From positions 1-64,000 of the forward strand of contig JAIELX010000006.1 in the NCBI GenBank assembly GCA_019752635.1: a stretch of DNA of 64,000 nucleotides, written 5' to 3'. This document shows positions 16,728 through 24,409 of the stretch, piece by piece. Source of the DNA: Candidatus Obscuribacterales bacterium. GTDB taxonomy: Bacteria; Cyanobacteriota; Vampirovibrionia; Obscuribacterales; Obscuribacteraceae. The translations under genes were made by a program, and so were the position numbers. The stretch's first letter is position 1. The number at the start of each line of letters is the position of its first letter. The notes beneath the pieces are model-generated. The model searched no databases and was not told the origin of the DNA. It worked only from the letters and a program-made list of their open reading frames with translations.

Positions 16728-17438
16728 ATGTCGGTTTGGCCTCTTGGAGACGGCTCTCGAGCAGTGTCCGCGCAGTCGCGTGAGCTGCTTAAAAGCTGGG
16801 ATGACGAAGACGCATTGGAAGCTGAGAAAGCCAGCTGGGCGATCAGCAATGGAATATTGGCCGACTTGCAGCGTACGGACGGTGTAACGTCTAAATTGCT
16901 GCCTGGCATGGATATACAAGTCACCACTATTCCGCAGGAATTTACCCGTTCCGCCGAAACGCCCTTGATGCAGCGCGTGGAGCTGCCGACCGAGCGAACC
17001 GAGCAGGCTGCCGCATTCAACAAGTACGTTTCGGTGAAGGATACTTCTGTTTCGCCGCTCACCCGAGTCAACCAGGTGTTGGAAGAAAACAGCGATAGTT
17101 CGCGGTGGCTCAATCAGCGTGGATACCTCGAGGCTTTCAAATCGCCTGATTGCATGCTTGATATCAGTTTCTCCACCGCAGACAAAAATGTGCTCAAGGT
17201 GGGTGCTGTAATGAGCGCACCGGACGGAAGCAAGCGCACGGTTGTCGCCTGTGACGACGGTACCACCTTTCAGCGGATAACCGGACCGGGCGGGCAAGAA
17301 ATAGTGAAGTTCCTGTCCAACGGCCAGATTGTTGAGTTCGGGGCTGATATGAAGCGCAGCGGTGAGTTTCGCAAACTTGCTCGCACTGGCGAATTGCCGC
17401 GACCGACTCGAACGGGCGAACTGAACATCTTTAAATAG
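16728..17438 (+). CDS. Hypothetical protein ending in three 9-residue repeats
   Basis: A 236-residue soluble protein with no recognised domain. The N-terminal half is polar and helix-rich. Residues about 130-205 have a beta-like region (CMLDISFSTADKNVLKVGAV ... GTTFQRITGPGGQEIVKFL). The final 27 residues are three exact-length units of the form R-[S/T]-G-E-[F/L]-x4. A GGGG stretch precedes the ATG by about 9 bp. It lies between the DUF4388 gene and the M1 aminopeptidase gene, all on the plus strand but with gaps of 148 and 63 bp, so co-transcription is possible but not shown. Confidence 0.65.
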   Translation: MSVWPLGDGSRAVSAQSRELLKSWDDEDALEAEKASWAISNGILADLQRTDGVTSKLLPGMDIQVTTIPQEFTRSAETPLMQRVELPTERTEQAAAFNKYVSVKDTSVSPLTRVNQVLEENSDSSRWLNQRGYLEAFKSPDCMLDISFSTADKNVLKVGAVMSAPDGSKRTVVACDDGTTFQRITGPGGQEIVKFLSNGQIVEFGADMKRSGEFRKLARTGELPRPTRTGELNIFK

Positions 17439-17501
17439 ACCAAAAAACTTCGACTTGACGCTACTATTTCATCTTGCGTTGGAACTCAGCGGAGGGTTGA
17501 A

Positions 17502-20207
17502 ATGTCTGGTCGCGTTTTGTCTTGTCTAGTTACGCCCGCATTCTGCACTTTGTTGGCTCTAAGCTTTGGGCTCCGCTGTCCGTCTTATGGGGGTACTCAG
17601 CACTCTGTATCTGCGAAGCCGGCCGTGTCGGTACACCCGTACAAGTTGCCTCAAACAGTGGTTCCAGATGCTTACGACTTGGAAGTGACTCCGGACCTGG
17701 ATAAGGCGACGTTTGACGGTACGGTCTTAATTGAATGCAGAGTCAAATCAGCAACCAGACAACTGTATCTCAATGCAGTGAACCTGGATTTGATTAGCGC
17801 GGTTCTTCAGCATGGGAAGGTGAAGACAAAGGGCGTAGTGGCACTCAATGCGAAGACCGAGCGAGCCGTTGTTTCGTTTCCTGCCGAAGTGAAGCCGGGC
17901 AGTTACGTGTTGAGCTTGCAGTTCAAAGGTTCGTTGAATGATAAGCTTCGGGGCTTTTATCGATCAACATATAAGAATGCTGCAGGCAAAACCGCATATA
18001 TGGCCGTGACGCAAATGGAACCGACTGACGCGCGTCGCATGTTCCCTTGCTTTGACGAGCCTGAGATGAAAGCGCGCTTTCGTGTTACTGCCAGAATCGC
18101 ACCGAATCTGGTGGCGATCTCGAATGCGCCGGTTGAGCGTGAGTGGGTCGATTCTCAGCTGAACAAGAAGATTGTGCGGTTTGAAGCAACACCGCGAATG
18201 TCGACGTATTTGATTGCGCTGGTAGTGGGGGATTTTAAGGCGACTGAGCCGGTCATGGCGGACGGCGTGCCCGTAAGAGTTTGGTGCGCCGGACGGAATC
18301 CTGTTCTGGGTAATTACGGTCGAGATATCGCCGCTAAAGTTTTGCCATTTCAAAACTCCTACTTCAAGATTCCCTACCCCTGGAAGAAGTTGGATCTGAT
18401 AGCAATTCCGGATTTTGACGCCGGAGCGATGGAGAATCCCGGGGCTGTCACTTTCAGAGAGAGCTTATTGCTTGTCGATCCGAAGTCGGCGTCACTGCGA
18501 TCGCGTCAGGCCATGGCTTCGGTCATTGCGCATGAGCTGGCACATATGTGGTTCGGCGATCTTGTCACCATGAAATGGTGGGATGATTTGTGGTTGAACG
18601 AAGCATTTGCTACATGGATGGCCATCAAAACTGTCGCTGCAGTTATTCCGGAATGGGACTATATGACCACGTTTGGAGAAGAACGCCAGGCCGCCATGCG
18701 CACCGATGCTACCCGTGCCACACGTGCTATCCATGCCACTGTCAACGATCCCGCCGACGCTCAACAGATGTTCGATGAAATCACCTACGAAAAGGGTGCC
18801 AGTATCTTACGCATGCTGGAAGCTTTTACAGGCGAGGAAAATTTCCGCGAAGGTATCCATCGCTATTTGAAAGCATTTTCTTACAACAATGCCACCACGG
18901 CCGATCTTTGGAATTCTCTGCAAGAGGCTTCCGGAAAACCAGTCGGTTCAATGATGTCGGCTTGGGCTAATCAAGGCGGCTATCCGGTCATCAGTGTTGC
19001 TGAGGCCAACGGAAAACTGAAGCTGACGCAAGAGCGTTTCTGGTTGCGTCCTCAAAGGTCAGCGGCTTCAGAACTTTGGCATGTGCCGGTCTCATTGCGC
19101 TTTCTCAATAAAGCCGCTGAAGGCGATCTCGCCAAGGCAGATAACACCTTTTTGCTCGAGACCCGTAGCGAGGATCTACAACTCAACGACAAGGCGGAGT
19201 TCACCGCTAATGCGGGCGGCTATGGTTATTACCGTGTTTCCTACTCGCCGCCGTTGTTGCAAAAACTGCTACCGCAGTTGCCGCAGCGCTTGAATGCGCT
19301 TGAACGACTAGCACTGGTGGGCGATCAGTATGCGCTTTGCTTATCCGGTCGAAGTTCGCTGGAGAGCTATCTCTCGGTTGTGATCGCTTCAAGAAATGAG
19401 ACCGATCCAGATGTTTGGGACTCCATTCTCGATCAGCTTCGATACTTGAATTTGTTTGTTCAGAGCAGCAATCGGCCCGCTTACGAGAGGTTTGTTCAAA
19501 GTCTGTTGCGCCCGACTCAAGTGCGCTTGGGCTGGGTTCCCGCTGCCAACGAGTCGGACAAGACTAAGATGTTGCGCGGTCGCATTGTTCAAGTTCTAGG
19601 CACTATTGGCGGCGATGCCGCAATAGTGAAAGAGTCGCGCCGCCTGTTCGCGGAGTATCTCCAGTCTCCCGATAGCGTCCCTGCGGATCTTGTTGATGCC
19701 GTCACAACCGTGGTTGCTTACAACGGCAAGCAGAGCGAATTCGAACAGATAGCAAAACTCTGGCGCACGGCAAAAACTCCTGAAATCGAAAAGCGCAATC
19801 TCTTTGCTTTAGCGACCTTTCGTGAGCCGGCGCTACGAAACAGGGTGTTGGAAATGGCGATGAAACCTCCTGTTCGTCCTCAGGATGGAATATGGTTAAT
19901 CGCAGGAGTTCTGCGCAGTGTTGACGGTAGGTCCGTTGCTTGGAGTTTCATTCAGCGAAACTGGCCAGCAATTTCGAAACGGTTTACCGACCATATGCAA
20001 GCCGGTTTGGCCGGTTCCGCCGATCAGTTCGTTGATGATGCGCAGATTGCCAGCGTTGAGCAGTTCTTCAAGGCTCACAAAATTCCGGCCGGGCAGTCTT
20101 CTATAAATAGAATGATCGAGCGATTGCAAGTGAATAGGCAATTCAACAAGCGTTCGGCCGCTGCATTGAACAATTGGCTATCATCGACAAGAATGGAGTG
20201 GAAGTAG
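17502..20207 (+). CDS. Secreted M1-family zinc aminopeptidase (gluzincin)
   Basis: A 901-residue enzyme that removes N-terminal amino acids from peptides. A signal peptide (residues 1-31) points to export. The exopeptidase motif GAMEN is at 308-312, and the zinc site is HELAH at 344-348 with the third ligand Glu367 in LNEAFATWMA. The N-terminal beta domain (YDLEVTPDLDKATFDGTV) and a C-terminal helical domain of the ERAP1_C type (from about 560) are both present, so the enzyme looks complete. A GGAGGG Shine-Dalgarno precedes the ATG. It probably supplies amino acids from external peptides. Confidence 0.95.
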   Translation: MSGRVLSCLVTPAFCTLLALSFGLRCPSYGGTQHSVSAKPAVSVHPYKLPQTVVPDAYDLEVTPDLDKATFDGTVLIECRVKSATRQLYLNAVNLDLISAVLQHGKVKTKGVVALNAKTERAVVSFPAEVKPGSYVLSLQFKGSLNDKLRGFYRSTYKNAAGKTAYMAVTQMEPTDARRMFPCFDEPEMKARFRVTARIAPNLVAISNAPVEREWVDSQLNKKIVRFEATPRMSTYLIALVVGDFKATEPVMADGVPVRVWCAGRNPVLGNYGRDIAAKVLPFQNSYFKIPYPWKKLDLIAIPDFDAGAMENPGAVTFRESLLLVDPKSASLRSRQAMASVIAHELAHMWFGDLVTMKWWDDLWLNEAFATWMAIKTVAAVIPEWDYMTTFGEERQAAMRTDATRATRAIHATVNDPADAQQMFDEITYEKGASILRMLEAFTGEENFREGIHRYLKAFSYNNATTADLWNSLQEASGKPVGSMMSAWANQGGYPVISVAEANGKLKLTQERFWLRPQRSAASELWHVPVSLRFLNKAAEGDLAKADNTFLLETRSEDLQLNDKAEFTANAGGYGYYRVSYSPPLLQKLLPQLPQRLNALERLALVGDQYALCLSGRSSLESYLSVVIASRNETDPDVWDSILDQLRYLNLFVQSSNRPAYERFVQSLLRPTQVRLGWVPAANESDKTKMLRGRIVQVLGTIGGDAAIVKESRRLFAEYLQSPDSVPADLVDAVTTVVAYNGKQSEFEQIAKLWRTAKTPEIEKRNLFALATFREPALRNRVLEMAMKPPVRPQDGIWLIAGVLRSVDGRSVAWSFIQRNWPAISKRFTDHMQAGLAGSADQFVDDAQIASVEQFFKAHKIPAGQSSINRMIERLQVNRQFNKRSAAALNNWLSSTRMEWK

Positions 20208-20215
20208 TTCTATTG

Positions 20216-20311
20216 TAAGCGCTCCGGCTCCCTCGGCGAGCCTCGTCGCCTTCGCGCGTGACAGCGTCGCTACGCTCTTGCGGCCCCTCTCCGCTCGAGC
20301 TGCGCTTTGCT
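20216..20311. repeat. Inverted copy of the dispersed GC-rich repeat
   Basis: Read on the minus strand, this 96-bp stretch starts near AGCGCAGCTCGAGCGGAG, continues through GGCCGCAAGAGC and CGCGCGAAGGCGACGAGGCT, and ends CCGGAGCGCTTA, matching the copies at 5296-5480. It begins 9 bp after the aminopeptidase stop and lies between two convergent genes. Confidence 0.85.
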
Positions 20312-20344
20312 GTTCACCGTTAGCATCCCTCGTTAGAGGTAGTG

Positions 20345-20590
20345 TTAGCGATTCTTGTCATCACGCGTTTGTCGTTGTTGATTTTGTTTTTGCATCACTA
20401 CTTTTTCGCGATACTCGTAATAGGTGGCGCGTTCATTGAGCGAGGCCAGCATACCCCCGCGGGAAAAGGCTTTGGCCGGTTGTGCCTGTGCAATCGTTTT
20501 ACCGATTGTGCATTCCGGATGCGAGCAAAAATCTTCCATTTTGGTAAACAAGCAAACTCGGCCCGCTCCGCTTTTGTAGATATCCGACAT
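20345..20590 (-). CDS. Small protein of unknown function
   Basis: An 81-residue frame with a good GAGGAG ribosome-binding site 10 bp before its ATG at 20590, which is the main reason to call it. The product has three cysteines in the first part (C13, C22, C27) around MEDFCSHPECTIGK and a Gln/Arg/Lys-rich C-terminus. No family is recognised and no membrane segment is present. The cysteines might bind a metal, but that is a guess. Confidence 0.5.
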   Translation of the reverse strand: MSDIYKSGAGRVCLFTKMEDFCSHPECTIGKTIAQAQPAKAFSRGGMLASLNERATYYEYREKVVMQKQNQQRQTRDDKNR

Positions 20591-20947
20591 TTATTTATGG
20601 CTCCTCAAAGAGTTGGTGGCGCAAGCGTTGGCGGCGATTTGCCCCTGAGAAATTGCAATCGGCAACGCTCGGAAAACACTAGTTCCGTATTTTGCGTGGC
20701 GCTGTAGTTCTCCTGTTTACGAGACAATCGGGGGAATTAGGAAAAGTCTCATGCTACTTTTATGTTTCAACAGGAACTTCTAGAGTGGTATCACGGTCTG
20801 TTACAGCATGAATGGTGATTCGATAAGAAACTTCGAGTCCCGCTTATCAAAGAAAGATTGTTTGCCTGGCGGCTGAATCTAATTTTCAAGTGTTTGTCGT
20901 AATGATTCTATGACAGCCCTTTGTTCGGGCTGTCCGGGGAAAAGAAC
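20591..20947. other. 357-bp intergenic region with a 5'-leader hairpin
   Basis: The region separates two divergent small genes. Its right end carries the hairpin described at 20912-20934. I see no convincing gene and no promoter with both hexamers in the remainder. Confidence 0.5.
20912..20934 (+). promoter_or_regulatory. Hairpin directly upstream of a small gene's ribosome-binding site
   Basis: A perfect 8-bp stem GACAGCCC/GGGCTGTC with a 7-nt loop ends 3 bp before a GGGGAAAAG Shine-Dalgarno and 13 bp before the ATG at 20948. It could influence translation or stability of the small mRNA, or be a terminator-like leader element. Confidence 0.45.
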
Positions 20948-21115
20948 ATGAACAGCATAGTAAAAGAAGAAGTTAAACCAAGCAATGACAGTGCTTCGAA
21001 GTCCGTTGAGATGAAACGCACGGTGAATAAAACCACCGATATCGCTCCGACGGTGTGCAAAGACGGTGTTTGCGTTCTTAACTGGAAGCCGCGTCGACCC
21101 GGAACAGCTGCTTGA
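20948..21115 (+). CDS. Small protein with CxxxxC motif
   Basis: A 55-residue frame starting at ATG 20948 behind a GGGGAAAAG ribosome-binding site and followed by a terminator-like hairpin. The first 35 residues are polar and charged. The C-terminal part VCKDGVCVLNWKPRRP has two closely spaced cysteines and a Trp. The defined mRNA boundaries (leader hairpin, Shine-Dalgarno, terminator) argue that it is a real small gene. I do not recognise a family. Confidence 0.5.
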   Translation: MNSIVKEEVKPSNDSASKSVEMKRTVNKTTDIAPTVCKDGVCVLNWKPRRPGTAA

Positions 21116-21149
21116 ACACCGTAAGCCCTGGTGTATTACCAACCAATGG

Positions 21150-21189
21150 AACCGCTTTTGCTTGAGCTTCTGCCGCGAAGCGGTTTTCT
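21150..21189 (+). terminator. Probable rho-independent terminator after small gene
   Basis: An 8-bp stem AACCGCTT (21150-21157) / AAGCGGTT (21178-21185), a 20-nt loop that can partly fold, and a TTTTC tail lie 34 bp after the small gene's stop. It ends just before the stop of the convergent minus-strand gene at 21197. Confidence 0.55.
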
Positions 21190-21196
21190 CATAGAA

Positions 21197-22342
21197 CTAC
21201 CGGTCTTCCAGGGTGTAGGTGTAGAAGCTATCCCCGGGTTGATGGTGGACACGTTTGGATTGCACTATATGTGGTGGCACGCGGGCCTCGTTGCGCCTCG
21301 ATTGTCGCTCGTTCAATTTCATCTCCGCCGCTGTGAGTCGTGCCCTGTACTCAGCCAAGAATTGATCGTGAGCATAGAGCACGAGCTCACTATCCTCCTT
21401 TGCTACCGTTGCATTGATGGACTTGAGTTTCGTGCCTGCGGGAAAGCGCAACTCGGCAAATGGACCCCCCGAGAGCAGTTTCGCTGTTGCTTTTGCCAAC
21501 TTAACAGTGGCTGTCGTCCGATCAGTTTCTCCTTCCAAGTCTTTGGCGGTGACGGTGCCATCAGCGCCAATGGTTACATCAAAATCCAAGCGTGGCACAG
21601 TGATAGACTTCAGAGTTTTGCCAAAATAAGCAAACAGGTTTGTGTACCAATTTCTCCATTCGGGTCGGGGGTCTCTCATGCGATTGATCACCGGCCGTGC
21701 CAGATCGGCGCCGCTCAGCTCAAGCTCCCCGATTAGCTCAGGGCTGGTATCTTGCAAACAGTCTTTGATCGATTGTTCTATCGTGTCAAGGGGAACTGCC
21801 AGAAGTTGCTCTGTGGTGTAGTGGCTTTCGCGTCGCGCCAGTGCGGCATCATCAGTCCACATGGTCACGGCGTGCACTCGTCCGTCTGCTACTAGATAGA
21901 GAGAAATGTTTTTGAGTGATGGTGGTGGTTTCAAGTTCCCGGCCAGCTCTTCCAATGAAGTGAGAAGGGCTTTGCCGTGCTCAAGTTCTTCTACTCGCGG
22001 AAACTCTTTGGGAGAGCACAACGTGGCTGTGTAGACGTGCTTCTTGCCGTCAAAATTTATCTGAAATCCCGCCAGGCCCTCAGGCCAGTTGCGTTTGAAA
22101 CCGGTCGACAGTTTACGCAATGCCTGACGGTACCATTCACGCCATTCGGGGCTCGAGTCTTCTGTAAGACCGAACTCTCGCGTCTTGTCAGGATCAAAAA
22201 AAATGGTGCCAATCAGTGGTTTGGAGATGAACGCCGCCGCCGATACATTTCCTCCGCCCGAAACTCGCGCCGGTTCAGCGGAGCACGTTTGGGCGCAAGC
22301 TATCATCAAAATGGCCAGCGTGGCCGAAACGTGGCGCCTCAT
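21197..22342 (-). CDS. Secreted protein with internal duplication, unknown function
   Basis: A 381-residue protein when started at the Met at 22342 (MRRHVSATLAILMIACAQTC), which gives a proper signal peptide; the frame can also open at 22372. The mature part has two related halves: PEWREWYRQALRKLSTGFKR near the start and PEWRNWYTNLFAYFGKTLKS in the middle, each followed by a beta-rich stretch with a charged loop. This suggests an ancient internal duplication. No known catalytic motif is visible. It lies 3' to the split protease gene on the same strand, after a 69-bp gap. Confidence 0.65.
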   Translation of the reverse strand: MRRHVSATLAILMIACAQTCSAEPARVSGGGNVSAAAFISKPLIGTIFFDPDKTREFGLTEDSSPEWREWYRQALRKLSTGFKRNWPEGLAGFQINFDGKKHVYTATLCSPKEFPRVEELEHGKALLTSLEELAGNLKPPPSLKNISLYLVADGRVHAVTMWTDDAALARRESHYTTEQLLAVPLDTIEQSIKDCLQDTSPELIGELELSGADLARPVINRMRDPRPEWRNWYTNLFAYFGKTLKSITVPRLDFDVTIGADGTVTAKDLEGETDRTTATVKLAKATAKLLSGGPFAELRFPAGTKLKSINATVAKEDSELVLYAHDQFLAEYRARLTAAEMKLNERQSRRNEARVPPHIVQSKRVHHQPGDSFYTYTLEDR

Positions 22343-22411
22343 AGCTCCTCCAGCAAAATGAGATGTCTCCATGCTATCCCAATTGCTCGAAATTGTCGCG
22401 ATTGGGAAGTT

Positions 22412-23143
22412 CTACATGAACTTCTCGATCGCCCAGCGTGTAACGAAGCCGGCTCCGGCGACGGCCAATCCGTACTTGTTGGAAGGCAAGAGGCGGCTGC
22501 CGAATCCGCCCAGCATCACCGCGTCAGCCGCAGCGCCTGCCGTGTATTTCCAGCGCACGCTCCGGTCTTCTGCGCGGTAAGCGGTCAATCCGTCTCGCAC
22601 AAGCTCTGAAGCAGACCAGGCACCCAAACCTACCGCGCCAGTTTTGCGCATAGTAAGCGCGCCGGTGAAGGCGGCAGTGGCGCCTATTGAGGTGACCATC
22701 GTTTCAAGGACATCATCGCGTTCGTCCATGCAATCCATCCAGTTATATAGAGAATTGCGAGGTCTGGGAGCTTCTGCGCAGACGACACGGGCAAATTCCT
22801 TATTGAAGTCGCGAATACTAAGTTTATATCGACCGTCGCCCAACGGTTCGTAGCCTTTGACCCTGTCGAGTTCACCATAGGTGCTTTGGATTGTTATTTG
22901 GCTGTTGCCCGCGTCTGTCGGGTCTCGTTCAATGGCGAGAACACCATAGGCATGCTGCCTAGTGAATGCGGTGGGCGGTGCTTTCGGCACGTCTGGCGGT
23001 GTTCCTGCGAAAACTGGTCTTCCGCCCTGCAGTGTCTCCTCGAGTTTCTTTGCGATGCCGTCAAGCGAGGTGACAGGAAGCCAATGATTCGTTGCACGAT
23101 TGCTCTCAGTAAGAACCGCCAGGGCGTGATCCTTCGGAGTTCC
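22412..23143 (-). CDS. C-terminal half of calpain-like cysteine protease, separated by an in-frame stop
   Basis: The frame continues without interruption from the TAA at 23144-23146. The first start codon after it is GTG 22990, giving 192 residues, but the 51 codons before that GTG still encode calpain-like sequence (KKLEETLQGGRPVFAGTPP). Recognisable parts are TRQHAYGVLAIER with the catalytic-type His, YKLSIRDFNKEFARVVCA matching the end of the calpain catalytic domain, and a Gly/Ala-rich, partly hydrophobic C-terminal tail. Where calpains have the catalytic Asn (N-P-W-G) this reads Q-S-T-Y-G. It is either the second piece of a gene broken by one nonsense change, or a readthrough product. 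Confidence 0.6.
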   Translation of the reverse strand, partial: GTPKDHALAVLTESNRATNHWLPVTSLDGIAKKLEETLQGGRPVFAGTPPDVPKAPPTAFTRQHAYGVLAIERDPTDAGNSQITIQSTYGELDRVKGYEPLGDGRYKLSIRDFNKEFARVVCAEAPRPRNSLYNWMDCMDERDDVLETMVTSIGATAAFTGALTMRKTGAVGLGAWSASELVRDGLTAYRAEDRSVRWKYTAGAAADAVMLGGFGSRLLPSNKYGLAVAGAGFVTRWAIEKFM

Positions 23144-24202
23144 TTACATTGCTCCGGTGTAATCGTTGGGATCGTCTGGATTGTTGAGGCGACCATAGGC
23201 CTTTTGCAGTACATAGGGCCAGAGGCTGTCTGTTTTTGAGTAGGAAAACATCAGTGTGAGGTCACAGCTGGTGGGCGTGGTGACCGTCACCGGTCGGTCT
23301 GCAGCGCCGGGAAAAGTAACGGTGTAAGTATCGTTGCCGTTATCTCGAATCATGCGTTGAATAGCTGCCGGATTTACGCTGGCCATTGATTTCATCGAAG
23401 CTACGAACTTGCAGTTACCGCCGGCGACGTCTGGTTGCAGGCAAATGTCAGGCACGATACTGCTTAATGGATTTCGAGTGTTTGCGTACAGAGGGATGCG
23501 ACGACCGTCTTTGTCCGTCGCGGGGCTTCCCGCCATTCTAAAGTCTATTGGCAGGCCTTGGGCGAACGCCACCGCAATTGAAAAGTCACCTTCGTAGTAC
23601 TTTTTCAGTTGGTCGAAAGTCAGGCCGGACTGGTCTTTGGAGGAATAGCCCGCTATAGATTCGTAGTTTTCTAAAATGTTTGAAAAGAGTGTCCGTGTAC
23701 CGAAACTGAGACTTGCGTCGGACTTCGCCTGGTCAATTTCGCTGCGCGAACATTTTCCGTTCTTGTCTTTGTCAACTTCGTCGAAGCGTTGGGCGGTAAC
23801 ACCTTCTTGAGCTTCAATCGCTCGATATGATCTGGCCAGGTTGATAAGTTTCCCCAGGTCGGTTCGGCCGATACCGGATTGATTTGCGTCATCATGAACC
23901 TCGGCGACACTTTTAAATTGTCGTCGGCAAGACATGACGAAGTGAATCGCTTCTTTGCTCAAAGTGAAATTTGTGAGCGAGTCGTTTAACTCGCGCGCAG
24001 AGAGATACTGGTCTCTGTTTTGATCGAGCTCAGTGAAGTGCCGGTCGTAATCCCGTGCTCGCTGCAACAGTTCTTCGTCTTGGTCGGGAGGGAGAATGTC
24101 GCGCGAGTCTTTGAGCGAAGAATAAATGTCATTAATCGACAGCGCCGGACCTTCCTTGGCTGCGTTGTTCGTTCTTTGCTCGAAATCCATAAGAAAGTCC
24201 AT
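23144..24202 (-). CDS. EF-hand/calpain-like cysteine protease, N-terminal part ending at an in-frame TAA
   Basis: Begins most sensibly at MDFLMDFEQ (24202, 352 residues); the frame is open to 24271. EF-hand-like calcium loops are DQNRDQYLSARE, DDANQSGIGRTD, DKDKNGKCSRSE and SSKDQSGLTFDQ. A calpain (peptidase C2) catalytic core follows: GGNCKFVASMKSMASV with the nucleophile Cys, and SLWPYVLQKAYGRL as in LW..LLEKAYAKL of calpains. The reading frame then meets TAA, but the His part of the same domain continues in the same frame downstream. No signal peptide is evident. Without the downstream half the protease lacks His and cannot be active. Confidence 0.7.
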   Translation of the reverse strand: MDFLMDFEQRTNNAAKEGPALSINDIYSSLKDSRDILPPDQDEELLQRARDYDRHFTELDQNRDQYLSARELNDSLTNFTLSKEAIHFVMSCRRQFKSVAEVHDDANQSGIGRTDLGKLINLARSYRAIEAQEGVTAQRFDEVDKDKNGKCSRSEIDQAKSDASLSFGTRTLFSNILENYESIAGYSSKDQSGLTFDQLKKYYEGDFSIAVAFAQGLPIDFRMAGSPATDKDGRRIPLYANTRNPLSSIVPDICLQPDVAGGNCKFVASMKSMASVNPAAIQRMIRDNGNDTYTVTFPGAADRPVTVTTPTSCDLTLMFSYSKTDSLWPYVLQKAYGRLNNPDDPNDYTGAM

Positions 24203-24409
24203 TCGCGTAGGTTTACAGCTTCCATAGTGCCTCGGGCGGCGGTAGACGGCAATGTGACAACTACGATTCATAATATGCAGCGCGTGCTGGCCGAACTTAC
24301 TGCTGTTTGGTAAACAACTGGTGCCTGTAGTAGGCGATAATAGTATGCGGCGTGGTACTAAACTAATCTGGAGCCCGGATGGTCAAGGCTTTTACAAACT
24401 GAGGATGAA

